Under the pieces are notes generated by a model that worked only from the letters and a program-made list of their open reading frames with translations, did not search any database and was not told where the DNA came from. The position numbers were made by a program, and so were the translations under genes. 64,000 bases of DNA from Sulfitobacter sp. S223 (GTDB taxonomy: Bacteria > Pseudomonadota > Alphaproteobacteria > Rhodobacterales > Rhodobacteraceae): assembly GCF_025143825.1 (NCBI RefSeq), contig NZ_CP083560.1:3224001-3288000 (forward strand), in the 5' to 3' direction. Of this stretch, positions 34,705 to 43,704 are shown in pieces (positions within the stretch are counted from its first letter, which is position 1; each line of letters begins with the position of its first letter).

Positions 34705-35739
34705 GTGAAAAACAAACCATCTCTTCCGATCCATTCATTGCCCGCCCTTGGCTGGTCTTCCTTCTATGAAGAACAGCTAACCGCGGACGAAGCGCCCCTT
34801 GACCGCTTGCGCATTGCAACCGTGCACCGTTCTCGTATGACGGCTGAATCGGTGTTCGGGCCGGTAAAGCTTAAATTGCAGCCACGCACGAATACCGCTG
34901 ACTTCGCGGTCGGTGACTGGGTGCTGGCAGATCCTGACACCCATCTGTTGGTGCGGCGGCTGGACCGCCAGTCACTGCTGGAGCGGCAGACAATGGGGGC
35001 GCGCACGCCGCAGCTGATTGCGGCCAATTTGGACACGCTGTTCATCGTGACCTCATGCAATGATGACTTCAATCCTGCGCGTCTTGAACGTTATCTGGCC
35101 TTGGCAAACGAAGCCGACACAAGGCCCGTTATCGTGCTGACCAAAGCCGATCAGGTTGAGGACCCCGGCCCCTTTCAAGAACAAGCCGCTGCCTTGCAAC
35201 GTGATCTGGAGGTCGTGACGCTCAACGCCAAGACGCAGTCAGCCGTCACATCGCTGGCACCATGGTGCGGCGAAGGACAGACAGTGGCTCTTGTCGGGTC
35301 GTCCGGGGTGGGGAAATCAACCCTGCTGAACACACTTGCGGCCAAACCGCAGGAAGAGGCGCAATTGACCGGCGGTATTCGTGAAGGTGACGCAAAGGGC
35401 CGTCATACAACCACTTCCCGTTCGCTGCACGCGATTGCAGCGGGCGGCTGGGTCATTGATACGCCCGGAATGCGAACACTGCACGTTAGCGATGTCGCCT
35501 CAGGACTTGATGTGCTGTTTGCCGAAATAACCGAACTTGCACCTCAGTGCCGGTTCAGGGATTGCACCCACCTGCACGAACCCGGCTGCAAGGTACAAGA
35601 GGCTGTAAAGGCAGGTACGCTTGATGCAGACCGGTTGGAGCGTTGGCGCAAACTATCTGAAGAAAACCGAGAAAACACACCGACGCTGACAGGTGCCCGT
35701 GGTAACAAGCGGCCAGAGAAAACCGGCAAACGGCGTTAA
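34705..35739 (+). CDS. rsgA: Ribosome small-subunit-dependent GTPase A
   Basis: 344 residues. RsgA (YjeQ) checks late 30S ribosomal subunit assembly and releases RbfA. It is a circularly permuted GTPase: the TKAD (G4) motif at about 146-149 comes before GSSGVGKSTL (G1) near 198 and DTPGM (G3) after it. An N-terminal OB-fold lies at about 45-100 and the C-terminal zinc site CRFRDCTHLHEPGC is intact. I take the GTG at 34705, preceded by AGG at the right distance; a TTG at 34645 is less likely. It converges on ccoS with 6 bases between the stops. Confidence 0.92.
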   Translation: MKNKPSLPIHSLPALGWSSFYEEQLTADEAPLDRLRIATVHRSRMTAESVFGPVKLKLQPRTNTADFAVGDWVLADPDTHLLVRRLDRQSLLERQTMGARTPQLIAANLDTLFIVTSCNDDFNPARLERYLALANEADTRPVIVLTKADQVEDPGPFQEQAAALQRDLEVVTLNAKTQSAVTSLAPWCGEGQTVALVGSSGVGKSTLLNTLAAKPQEEAQLTGGIREGDAKGRHTTTSRSLHAIAAGGWVIDTPGMRTLHVSDVASGLDVLFAEITELAPQCRFRDCTHLHEPGCKVQEAVKAGTLDADRLERWRKLSEENRENTPTLTGARGNKRPEKTGKRR

Positions 35740-35745
35740 ATCTGT

Positions 35746-35886
35746 TTAGTCGTCGTCCAGCAGTATCCTTGCGGCGTTGCCCTTGTCATCGTCATACTGG
35801 TCGGATCGTACGGTCCACAGGAACGCCACCAGTCCAAGCGCGCCTAGGATCAGCGAAACCGGTATCAGGATAACCAGAACATTCAT
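35746..35886 (-). CDS. ccoS: cbb3 oxidase maturation protein CcoS
   Basis: 46 residues, a very small protein of the FixS/CcoS family required for making active cbb3-type cytochrome oxidase. One membrane helix (about residues 4-25, ILIPVSLILGALGLVAFLW) is followed by the typical RSDQYDDDKGNAARILLDDD-type acidic tail. The ATG overlaps the ccoI stop as ATGA, which places it last in the ccoGHIS operon, as in other alphaproteobacteria. Confidence 0.93.
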   Translation of the reverse strand: MNVLVILIPVSLILGALGLVAFLWTVRSDQYDDDKGNAARILLDDD

Positions 35887-38000
35887 GACATCCACCTCAT
35901 ACGTTGAGCATTTAGCAAGACCGTGATCGACGATGCCGACATCGCCAAAGCAGCTGCCAGCGGCGTGGCATAGCCTGCAAGGGCAATCGGTACGGCAATC
36001 ATATTATAGACGGCCGCGATTGCAAAGTTCTGCTGTGACAGCAGGCGGGTTGCGCGTGCAACCACCAACACCAGTGGCAGTTCGGCGAAGCTTTCCTTCA
36101 GCACCACAACATCCGCCGCAGACCGTGAGGCTTCTAGCGCGGTCGCCGGAGCGATTGAGGCATGAGCCGACGCCAAGGCGGCCGTATCATTCAACCCATC
36201 ACCAATCATCAGTACGTGATGGCCTTGCGCCCCCAGTTGCGCCAGTCGCCGTTGCTTATCAGCAGGGCGTGCCTGGAATGTGACGGGCAGACCCAGCTGG
36301 GCACCAAGCTTTTTCGCGGGCCCTTCAGTATCGCCCGTCATGATCTCGCTTGGTAGGTTCAAACCTTCCAAAGCTTCCTTCACACCGCTGCGCAATGTTT
36401 CCGAGGCATCAAACTTTACGGCAGCCTCATCACCCCGGCGATAACCAAGTCCGGCAAAATCCGCCCCCAGCCATGCACCACGGCCAAGCCGGACTGTCTG
36501 GTCGCCCAATTGCGCACTGATCCCGTCGCCGGACATCTCTGAAATGCCGTGCAGCTCTGCAGCTTCGGTGTCTTTGAGGGTCGCAGCAAGAGCCTTGGAC
36601 ATCGGGTGATGAGAGGCCTGTGCAAGCGCCTTGATCACCATATGATCATCATGGCTCAAACACTCGGGCAGAATTACTGACGGCTGGGTCAGTGTGCCCG
36701 TCTTGTCGAATACAATCTGGTCCACCTCTGCCAGACGCTCCAACGCGGTGGCATGTTTGACCAGAAATCCATGCGAGAAAAGCCTGCTAATAGCCGCTGT
36801 GGACACAGCAGGCACCGCGAGGCCCAGCGCGCAAGGACAGGTGATAATGAGCACGGCAATCGCGATGTTCAGGCTATAACGTACGTCGCCCGAGATCGCC
36901 AACCAGACAAGAAAGGCCGCCAATGCCAGCAGATGCACCGCAGGCGCATAGATGGCGGCGGCACGATCTGCCAGCGCGGTGTAACTGTTGCGCGCATTCT
37001 CTGCCGTCTCGACCATCGCCGCCATACGGCGCAGAGAGGTATCCTCACCCACCGCTGTAGCGCGCATCTGGAACGGGGCGGAGAGGTTGATCTCACCCGC
37101 CTGTAACGCCATGCCTGTTTCCGCTGAAACAGCAGCTGTTTCACCCGTGAGGATTGATCGGTCCAACAAGGCACTGTCGCTCTGGAGTGTCCCGTCTACT
37201 GGCACCCGCGCGCCCGCAGGCACCAACACTGTATCCCCTACAGCCAAATCAACTGCGCGCACGGTTTGCACTTTGCCGTCGCGCATCCGCTCTGCGGTGT
37301 GCACCTCCAGCGCTGTCAGCTCTTTTGCGGCAGAACGCGCAGCAGAGCGCGTCCGGTGGTCCATGTAACGACCGATCAGCAGAAAAAACGTCAGTGAAAG
37401 AGCCGCATCAAAATAGGCATGTGCGCCGCTGTTGAAAGTTTCATACAGCGACATGCCCGCAGCCAACAGGATGGCGAGCGAGATCGGCACATCCATATTC
37501 AACTTACCCACACGCAGCGCCGCCCAAGCGTTCAGAAAAAACGGCTGGCCGGCATAGGCAACAACAGGCAGTGAAATTGCCGCCGAGATCATATGGAACA
37601 TGTCGCGCGTGGAGTCTTCCGCACCGGACCAAACCGCGATGGACAACAACATAACGTTCATCATCGCAAAGCCCGCAACGGCCATGCGGGTCAACAGACC
37701 ACGCCCCTGATCATCGCGCGCTTTGTTCAGCGCGCCCATATCCAACGGATAGGCCTCATACCCAAGATCGGCAATCGCGCTGAGTATACGGTCAGGATCG
37801 GCAGGGCCAGTGACAGACAGCCGCTTGAGCGATAGGTTCACCCGTACAGCCTGAACGCCGATGACATCGCTTAGGCCCCGCTCGATCTTACCGATACAGG
37901 CTGCGCAATGGATTGTCGGAAGTGAAAATTGCAGCGCTGGACCTTCTGCAACGGCAGAGGCGGCGGGACCCGCAGCGCAAGCTGGGCAAGCGGATGTCAT
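35883..38000 (-). CDS. ccoI: Copper-translocating P1B-type ATPase CcoI/FixI
   Basis: 705 residues. It pumps copper to the cell envelope for the cbb3 oxidase. Parts: an N-terminal CPAC (C5, C8) and a heavy-metal-associated domain with CAAC at C32 and C35; membrane CPC in ITCPCALG near residue 390; the phosphorylation site DKTGT near 433; an HP-type motif in SHHPMSK; and the GDGLNDTAAL hinge. The HMA domain plus extra N-terminal cysteines are usual for CcoI. Both ends overlap neighbours as ATGA (ccoH upstream, ccoS downstream), so it is translated as part of ccoGHIS. Confidence 0.95.
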   Translation of the reverse strand: MTSACPACAAGPAASAVAEGPALQFSLPTIHCAACIGKIERGLSDVIGVQAVRVNLSLKRLSVTGPADPDRILSAIADLGYEAYPLDMGALNKARDDQGRGLLTRMAVAGFAMMNVMLLSIAVWSGAEDSTRDMFHMISAAISLPVVAYAGQPFFLNAWAALRVGKLNMDVPISLAILLAAGMSLYETFNSGAHAYFDAALSLTFFLLIGRYMDHRTRSAARSAAKELTALEVHTAERMRDGKVQTVRAVDLAVGDTVLVPAGARVPVDGTLQSDSALLDRSILTGETAAVSAETGMALQAGEINLSAPFQMRATAVGEDTSLRRMAAMVETAENARNSYTALADRAAAIYAPAVHLLALAAFLVWLAISGDVRYSLNIAIAVLIITCPCALGLAVPAVSTAAISRLFSHGFLVKHATALERLAEVDQIVFDKTGTLTQPSVILPECLSHDDHMVIKALAQASHHPMSKALAATLKDTEAAELHGISEMSGDGISAQLGDQTVRLGRGAWLGADFAGLGYRRGDEAAVKFDASETLRSGVKEALEGLNLPSEIMTGDTEGPAKKLGAQLGLPVTFQARPADKQRRLAQLGAQGHHVLMIGDGLNDTAALASAHASIAPATALEASRSAADVVVLKESFAELPLVLVVARATRLLSQQNFAIAAVYNMIAVPIALAGYATPLAAALAMSASSITVLLNAQRMRWMS

Positions 38001-38449
38001 GATTTCGTCTCGACGATAACGCGTTGCTGGAAAAGCGTGCCGTCATCAGAGCGTGCCTTGATCCGCAGGTTCCAGTTGCCCTCCCCACCTATGACCGTGG
38101 CGCGCAAGGACTTACCGTCAAAGGCGAAATCCGGCGTCTGGTCCTGACCAACATGGGTCGCACGCCCAAAGATCGCTTCGTCGATCTTTGGCGATATGGC
38201 CCTGCCGTCTTTGAGGATGATCAGGCTCAGTTCATTTCCAACCAAGGTTGCCGACACATCCCATTCCAGCGCCACCTGATCGGCGCGGTCTGCGTCAAAT
38301 GTCTGGCTTGCAACATAGGAATTCTTGACCTCTAGCCCCGGGAACGTCCGCACGGCCTGATAGGCCAGCGTCAGATTAACCGCGATAATGACGCCGAACG
38401 CCAACAGAAACGCAGTGAGAACGTGCCATCCCTTGATCTCGGTTATCAT
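37997..38449 (-). CDS. ccoH: cbb3 oxidase assembly protein CcoH/FixH
   Basis: 150 residues with one N-terminal membrane helix (about 10-32) and a periplasmic domain, the usual layout of FixH/CcoH, which stabilises late cbb3 assembly. ITEIKGWHVLTAFLLAFGVII is close to the family start (GKHVLAM-type in others), and NSYVASQTFD follows after the helix. Starts and ends overlap ccoG and ccoI as ATGA. Function is assigned from family and position. Confidence 0.92.
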   Translation of the reverse strand: MITEIKGWHVLTAFLLAFGVIIAVNLTLAYQAVRTFPGLEVKNSYVASQTFDADRADQVALEWDVSATLVGNELSLIILKDGRAISPKIDEAIFGRATHVGQDQTPDFAFDGKSLRATVIGGEGNWNLRIKARSDDGTLFQQRVIVETKS

Positions 38450-40002
38450 TGTACTCTCCCGTTGAATGTAGTGGCGCGGCTTGCGCGTTCGCCGCTATCC
38501 AGATCTTCGACCCAGATGCGCAGATCCGTGGTGTGCATTGTTGCTGAAGGATCTTGTGCGCGGGCCGAAACATAGACGCGTTGCAAGATTGTGGTATCGG
38601 CAGGCACGGGCACGGTCAACTCGCCCGCACGCCCCTGCAATTCAATCCGCAAAGTCGCGTCACTGGTGAGGCTCAGGTGGAAGGTGCGATCTTCGCCCAG
38701 TTTGTTGCGCAGGCGCACATCATAAATGTTCCGGATCGCCCCATCGGACTGCACAACATAGGTGGGGTTGCGTACCGGGCTGACCGTCAGCTCGATGTCG
38801 CTACGGATGAACAGCGCATACACCAATCCGATGCCGATAAGAGACCAAAGAGCCGTATAAAGAATTGTCCGCGGACGGAAGACATGCCGCCAGATGGATT
38901 TTGGTGCCTCCCCTGCCCGCTCTGCCGCTTCGTCAGACAGCGCCATATAGTCAATCAATCCGCGCGGCTTGCCGATTTTGTCCATCACGTCATCACATGC
39001 ATCAATGCACAGCGCACAGGTGATGCATTCCATTTGCTGGCCATCGCGGATGTCGATGCCCATCGGGCAGACGTTAACACAGGCCATGCAATCAATGCAG
39101 TCGCCGTGCTCTTGCGTCGGGCTTGCAAGCTGGGCTGTGCCACCGGACAACTGGATGGGTGCATTGGGATATGGCGTGGCTTTGTAGCGTACTGTCCCTG
39201 GGCCAGCCGCTTGCGCCTCGCGCTCGGCCTTTTCGGCAGCAACGCGGTCACGCTTGCGCGCGCTTCCTTTGCCGCGCGGTTCACCGCGCCAGTCGCGGTA
39301 AGCGACAGTGATCGTGTCCGGGTCCATCATGGCCGCCTGAATGCGCGGCCAGGGGCACATATAAATGCAGACCTGCTCACGCATGAAGCCACCAAAGACG
39401 AATGTTGTCAGGGTGAGGATTACGATGGTGATATAGGCGGCAGGGTGGGCCGAAAGCATGAACAGGTCACGCAGCAATGTCGGCGCATCGGTAAAGTAGA
39501 AAACCCAAGCGCCCCCCGTTGCCACCGCGATGCCCAGCCAGACCAGCCATTTGGTTAACCTAAGACGCCACTTGCGCACGTCCCATTTGGCGTGGTGCAA
39601 ACGCACGCGCGCATTACGATCGCCCTCAATCCAGCGCTCAACCAGAATGAACAGATCAGTCCAGACAGTCTGTGGGCAGGTATACCCGCACCACACTCTG
39701 CCCAGCGCGGATGTAAACAGAAATAGCCCCAGACCCGCCATGATGAGAAGGCCCGCAACGAAATAGAATTCGTGCGGCCAAATCTCGATCCAGAAAAAAT
39801 AGAACCGGCGACTGGCGATATCCACCAGAACCGCCTGATCAGGCAGGTTCGGTCCCCGGTCCCATCTGATCCATGGTGTCAGATAGTAAATACCAAGCGT
39901 GACTATCATGATCGCCCATTTAAAACGGCGAAAAACGCCGGTCACACGGCGCGGGAAAATAGGCTCACGCGGAGCATATAGAATCGGGGCGGGTTCGGTC
40001 AT
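38446..40002 (-). CDS. ccoG: Iron-sulfur protein CcoG/FixG (RdxA-like)
   Basis: 518 residues. It is a membrane-bound ferredoxin-like reductase that reduces Cu(II) and is needed for cbb3 assembly. Five or so membrane segments, two copper-type cysteine motifs (WCGYTCPQTVW and CIYMCPWPR), two 4Fe-4S motifs (CIDCMACVNVCP and CITCALCIDAC) and a C-terminal IgD-like domain are all visible. It is the first gene of ccoGHIS and is transcribed from a promoter controlled by the FNR box centred 63 bases upstream of the start codon. Confidence 0.95.
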   Translation of the reverse strand: MTEPAPILYAPREPIFPRRVTGVFRRFKWAIMIVTLGIYYLTPWIRWDRGPNLPDQAVLVDIASRRFYFFWIEIWPHEFYFVAGLLIMAGLGLFLFTSALGRVWCGYTCPQTVWTDLFILVERWIEGDRNARVRLHHAKWDVRKWRLRLTKWLVWLGIAVATGGAWVFYFTDAPTLLRDLFMLSAHPAAYITIVILTLTTFVFGGFMREQVCIYMCPWPRIQAAMMDPDTITVAYRDWRGEPRGKGSARKRDRVAAEKAEREAQAAGPGTVRYKATPYPNAPIQLSGGTAQLASPTQEHGDCIDCMACVNVCPMGIDIRDGQQMECITCALCIDACDDVMDKIGKPRGLIDYMALSDEAAERAGEAPKSIWRHVFRPRTILYTALWSLIGIGLVYALFIRSDIELTVSPVRNPTYVVQSDGAIRNIYDVRLRNKLGEDRTFHLSLTSDATLRIELQGRAGELTVPVPADTTILQRVYVSARAQDPSATMHTTDLRIWVEDLDSGERASRATTFNGRVQ

Positions 40003-40045
40003 GAGAGAGTCTTTCCTGTTCGCTGGCCTCTTCCTAGGACAATGG

Positions 40046-40082
40046 AAAAGGGCGTGCCTTGATCTGCATCAAGAACACGCCC
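40046..40082 (-). terminator. Probable terminator of ccoNOQP whose loop carries the ccoG FNR box
   Basis: On the minus strand, GGGCGTG (40082-40076) pairs with CACGCCC (40056-40050) and TTTT follows (40049-40046), an intrinsic terminator placed 66 bases after the ccoP stop. The loop contains the inverted FNR sequence, which can itself pair (TTGAT with ATCAA) to lengthen the hairpin. One DNA element may therefore both end ccoNOQP transcripts and bind FnrL to start ccoGHIS. Confidence 0.65.
40059..40072. promoter_or_regulatory. FNR box upstream of ccoG
   Basis: TTGATCTGCATCAA is a perfect FNR/FnrL palindrome (TTGAT-N4-ATCAA). Its centre is 63.5 bases before the ccoG ATG, so a class II promoter (site at -41.5) would start transcription near 40024. 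It lies inside a larger inverted repeat. Confidence 0.9.
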
Positions 40083-40147
40083 CGGAAGCGGCTTAGTTTG
40101 CGAACAGTGCCACTTCGCGCCTGAACCGCCTGCGCGGTATCCTGATA

Positions 40148-41017
40148 TTACTCACCGCCACCAAGGCTGTGAACATAAACGGAAACCGCACGCACATCGG
40201 CTTCGTTCAGGCGTTGGCCCCAAGCAGGCATCACACCGTAACGGGAATAACGCACAGTATTCTCCAGCGTGGCGCGGTCGCCGCCATAAAGCCAGATCGC
40301 ATCGCCAAGGTTGGGCGCGCCCATATCACGGTTACCTTCGGCCATCTCGCCGTGACAGGCGGAACAGTTGTCAGCAAACAAAACGCTTCCGCGTTCCGCC
40401 ATGCCCGCGTCAAATTCCGGCGAAGACAGGCTGACGACGTATTCGACCACATCGCCGATTTCTTCGTCTTCCAGTATCTCGCCAAACGCTGGCATTTCTG
40501 AGTAGCGCGCATCGCCGTCAGTTTCGTTGCGGATACCATGCGCGACGGTCAATGCGATGTTGTCCACGTCGCCGCCCCAAAGCCAGTCATCATCCAGAAG
40601 GTTCGGATACCCCTTTGCACCAGCCGCACCAGAGCCGTGACACTGGCTGCACTGTGCGCGGAACACCGCCCCGCCGCGTGAAACAGCATAGCGGTGCAGA
40701 TCGTCTTCGGGGGCGAGCGCGGCAAGCTCTGTCGCCAGAAGATCTGCCACCAAGCCATCATTCTTGGCCTCATGCAGTTTGATTTCTTCTGCCACATTGC
40801 CACGTGTCGACCAGCCCAGAACACCGGTTGTTGCGCCTGAAATCATCGGCCAGGCAGGATAAGCAATGGTGTAGCCAATTGCCCAGACAATGGTTGCATA
40901 GAGCGTCCACAGCCACCAACGCGGCAGCGGATTGTTCAATTCTTCGATGCCATCCCAGCTGTGACCAGTGGTCTCAACGCCTGTGGCTTCGTCTACCTTG
41001 CTATTCTTGTCAGACAT
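40148..41017 (-). CDS. ccoP: cbb3 cytochrome oxidase subunit CcoP (dihaem)
   Basis: 289 residues. Diheme cytochrome c subunit that passes electrons to CcoO and CcoN. It has one N-terminal membrane helix (about 38-58) and two haem c motifs, CSQCH and CSACH, each followed by a distal Met segment (EMPAFG and VMPAWGQ). The ATG at 41017 follows GGGG; a GTG- or ATG-type start 21 bases earlier is less likely. It begins 1 base after the ccoQ stop. Last gene of the ccoNOQP operon; a terminator-like hairpin follows. Confidence 0.95.
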   Translation of the reverse strand: MSDKNSKVDEATGVETTGHSWDGIEELNNPLPRWWLWTLYATIVWAIGYTIAYPAWPMISGATTGVLGWSTRGNVAEEIKLHEAKNDGLVADLLATELAALAPEDDLHRYAVSRGGAVFRAQCSQCHGSGAAGAKGYPNLLDDDWLWGGDVDNIALTVAHGIRNETDGDARYSEMPAFGEILEDEEIGDVVEYVVSLSSPEFDAGMAERGSVLFADNCSACHGEMAEGNRDMGAPNLGDAIWLYGGDRATLENTVRYSRYGVMPAWGQRLNEADVRAVSVYVHSLGGGE

Positions 41018-41018
41018 T

Positions 41019-41246
41019 TCAGGCCCCTTTCGACTCAAAGGAAGATTGCTTGCTTTTGCAATCTGCGCATGTGCCTGCGCAGGTCTTGGCAGGCTTTTCG
41101 TTACGGAAAGGGATCATACTGGCATCGTCACGCGCCCCGCGTTGGCTGGGCAAGAAAGCCCAGATGGCGGCACCGATGAAGAAAGCGAAGATTCCCAGCA
41201 TCACCCAGCTGTCTGCGATTTCACGCAAAAACGAATAGGTATCCAT
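41019..41246 (-). CDS. ccoQ: cbb3 oxidase subunit CcoQ with a cysteine-rich tail
   Basis: 75 residues. Residues 1-35 match CcoQ: MDTYSFLREIADSW, then one membrane helix (FAFFIGAAIWAF). CcoQ protects or stabilises the cbb3 complex and is usually 50-60 residues long. Here the C-terminal part adds CAGTCADCKSK with Cys at 56, 60 and 63, a possible metal site on the cytoplasmic side. AGGAGG is an excellent ribosome site 6 bases before the ATG at 41246; the longer frame is rejected. It lies between ccoO and ccoP in the standard order. Confidence 0.9.
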   Translation of the reverse strand: MDTYSFLREIADSWVMLGIFAFFIGAAIWAFLPSQRGARDDASMIPFRNEKPAKTCAGTCADCKSKQSSFESKGA

Positions 41247-41256
41247 GATTTTCCTC

Positions 41257-41982
41257 CTATCGGCTTGCGTCTGGGGTGAAGGTCGAGAAATCGACCATCG
41301 TGCCCAGAATCTGAAGATATGCAATCAGCGCGTCCATTTCGGTCAGCTCGGGCTGACCGTCAAAGTTTGACACAACGGCACCGGGGTAACGCTCCATCAG
41401 ACCATCCGTGTCGCCATCAGGATCTGCCTGAACCTTGAAGTCTGCATAGGCGGCTTCAATTTGTGCATCCGAATACGGCACACCGACAAAGCGGTGCGTA
41501 GAAAGAAGATCGCCAATGTGGTCAGCTTTGATCTTTGTATCCGCTAGGAAGGCGTACTTTGGCATGATGCTTTCTGGCACAACCGATTGCGGGTCGCGCA
41601 AGTGATCAACGTGCCACGCGTCAGAGTAACGCCCGCCAACACGTGCCAGATCGGGGCCCGTTCGTTTGGACCCCCACTGGAACGGGTGGTCATACATCGA
41701 TTCCGCCGCCAGCGAATAGTGGCCGTAACGCTCTACTTCGTCGCGCATGGGCCGGATCATCTGGCTGTGGCAGACGTAGCACCCCTCGCGGACATAGATA
41801 TCACGTCCGGTCAGTTCCAGCGGGCTGTAGGGGCGCACGCCCTCTACCTCCTCAATGGTATTTTCGAGCCAGAAAAGCGGCGCGATTTCTACGATACCCC
41901 CGATGGTCACAACGAACAGGGAAAAGGTCAAAAGCAAGGTCGGGCTTTTTTCCAGAATGGCATGTTTGTCAAGAAAGGCCAT
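41257..41982 (-). CDS. ccoO: cbb3 cytochrome oxidase subunit CcoO (monohaem)
   Basis: 241 residues. Membrane-anchored cytochrome c with one helix (about 15-38) and the haem motif [13 protein letters not shown]. It carries electrons from CcoP to the catalytic subunit. The [11 protein letters not shown] context and the [29 protein letters not shown] end are characteristic. It begins 9 bases after the ccoN stop and is followed closely by ccoQ. Confidence 0.96.
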   Translation of the reverse strand: MAFLDKHAILEKSPTLLLTFSLFVVTIGGIVEIAPLFWLENTIEEVEGVRPYSPLELTGRDIYVREGCYVCHSQMIRPMRDEVERYGHYSLAAESMYDHPFQWGSKRTGPDLARVGGRYSDAWHVDHLRDPQSVVPESIMPKYAFLADTKIKADHIGDLLSTHRFVGVPYSDAQIEAAYADFKVQADPDGDTDGLMERYPGAVVSNFDGQPELTEMDALIAYLQILGTMVDFSTFTPDASR

Positions 41983-41991
41983 GATCTGATC

Positions 41992-43596
41992 CTATTCTGC
42001 AGGTGTTGCGTTAGGGACGGCCGCGGTGGCTGGTTTTGCCCCGCGGATCGTCATGAACATGTTCCAGCACATGATAACCGCGCCGCTCAGGAACAGGACC
42101 CCGCCCAAACCGCGGACCACATACATCGGGAACTTGGCGCTTACGGTGTCGGCAAAGGAGTTCACGAGGAAACCCTGGTCGTCGACTTCGCGCCACATCA
42201 GGCCTTCCATGATGCCGGACACCCACATGGACGCCGCATAAAGAACGATGCCAAGTGTCGCGAGCCAGAAGTGCCAGTTGATCGCGGACATTGAGTGCAT
42301 CTCTTTACGGCCCCACAGACGTGGCGTCAGGAAGTAGATACAGGCAAAGGTGATCATGCCGTTCCAGCCCAGCGCACCGGAGTGTACGTGACCGATGGTC
42401 CAGTCAGTGTAGTGCGACAGGCTGTTCACCGCGCGGATCGACATCATCGGACCCTCGAATGTCGACATACCGTAAAAGCCGAGCGACAGAACGAACATGC
42501 GCATGATCGGATCGGTGCGCAGCTTGTCCCACGCGCCTTGCAGCGTCATCAGACCGTTGATCATACCGCCCCATGAAGGCATCCACAGCACGATCGACAT
42601 CACCATACCCAGTGTCGCGGCCCAGTCGGGAAGCGCTGTGTAGTGCAGGTGGTGTGGTCCGGCCCAGATATACAAGAAGATCAGTGCCCAGAAGTGGATG
42701 ATCGACAGCTTGTAGCTATAGACAGGACGGCCAGCCTGCTTCGGAACGAAGTAATACATCATACCAAGGAAGCCCGCTGTCAGGAAGAAGCCAACGGCGT
42801 TGTGGCCATACCACCACTGGGTCATTGCATCTTGCACGCCAGAGAATACCTGGACAGATTTGCTGCCCCAGATGCTGACAGGAATACTGAGGTTATTGAC
42901 CACATGTAGCATCGCTACGGTGATGATAAAGCTCAGGAAGAACCAGTTGGCCACATAGATGTGCTTCTCACGGCGCTTGAAGATCGTTCCCAGATAGATA
43001 GCCAGATAGGTCAGCCAGATGATCGTCAGCCAGATATCTACGTACCACTCAGGCTCTGCATATTCTTTGGACTGTGTCGCCCCCAGCAAATAGCCGGTGG
43101 CCGCCAGAACGATAAACAACTGATATCCCCAGAAAACGAACCAGCCCGCGTTACCGCCCCAGAGGCGCACACCGCTGGTACGCTGCACCACATAAAGCGA
43201 TGTCGCGATCAACGCGTTGCCACCAAATGCAAAGATCACCGCGCTGGTGTGCAGCGGGCGAAGTCGGCCGAAGTTGGTAAAAGGTTGGCCCCAGTCGAAG
43301 TTCAGTTCAGGGAATGCCAGTTGGAACGCGATAAACGTCCCGACCAGAAAGCCTGCGATGCCCCAGAAAGCGGTGGCAATCACGCCCGCCCGTATGACGC
43401 CATCGAAATAGATGCCTTCGGGTTCAGCCGCGCGCGGCGCTTCGTCAATATTACGCAGTACCCAGATAAACATCCCGGCAGCGATCAACATGATTAGTAC
43501 GGCATGTACCTGATACGCCAGATCATGCGCCCAATTGGCGCCGATCGCAGCAAACAAGGTGACAAAACCTAAAAGTATAAGTTTGACATAGTCCAT
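41992..43596 (-). CDS. ccoN: cbb3 cytochrome oxidase catalytic subunit CcoN
   Basis: 534 residues, twelve membrane segments. It reduces oxygen at a haem b3-CuB site and pumps protons, serving respiration at low oxygen. Ligand motifs are present: [15 protein letters not shown] (low-spin haem His), [12 protein letters not shown] (CuB His with nearby Tyr), [12 protein letters not shown] and [16 protein letters not shown]. The length is normal. It is the first gene of ccoNOQP, and a perfect FNR box lies 83-96 bases upstream, 12 bases after the fnrL stop, so FnrL activates it when oxygen falls. Confidence 0.97.
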   Translation of the reverse strand: MDYVKLILLGFVTLFAAIGANWAHDLAYQVHAVLIMLIAAGMFIWVLRNIDEAPRAAEPEGIYFDGVIRAGVIATAFWGIAGFLVGTFIAFQLAFPELNFDWGQPFTNFGRLRPLHTSAVIFAFGGNALIATSLYVVQRTSGVRLWGGNAGWFVFWGYQLFIVLAATGYLLGATQSKEYAEPEWYVDIWLTIIWLTYLAIYLGTIFKRREKHIYVANWFFLSFIITVAMLHVVNNLSIPVSIWGSKSVQVFSGVQDAMTQWWYGHNAVGFFLTAGFLGMMYYFVPKQAGRPVYSYKLSIIHFWALIFLYIWAGPHHLHYTALPDWAATLGMVMSIVLWMPSWGGMINGLMTLQGAWDKLRTDPIMRMFVLSLGFYGMSTFEGPMMSIRAVNSLSHYTDWTIGHVHSGALGWNGMITFACIYFLTPRLWGRKEMHSMSAINWHFWLATLGIVLYAASMWVSGIMEGLMWREVDDQGFLVNSFADTVSAKFPMYVVRGLGGVLFLSGAVIMCWNMFMTIRGAKPATAAVPNATPAE

Positions 43597-43678
43597 AGTT
43601 GTGCCCTCAAATTCAGAAGGGCACCAAAAGACACCCCTGTTCGCAGGACTTTTCTATGTGCGTGTCAGGGTAAAGACA

Positions 43679-43692
43679 TTGATCTGGATCAA
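43679..43692. promoter_or_regulatory. FNR box upstream of ccoN
   Basis: TTGATCTGGATCAA is a perfect FNR palindrome centred about 90 bases before the ccoN ATG. It lies in the short gap after the fnrL stop with no terminator in between, so read-through from fnrL to ccoN is possible as well. Confidence 0.9.
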
Positions 43693-43704
43693 CTTACGAA
43701 TTTT

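Noticed and set aside
38554..39558. 334-codon frame on the plus strand opposite ccoG
   Set aside because: ccoG has all family motifs; this is a shadow frame.
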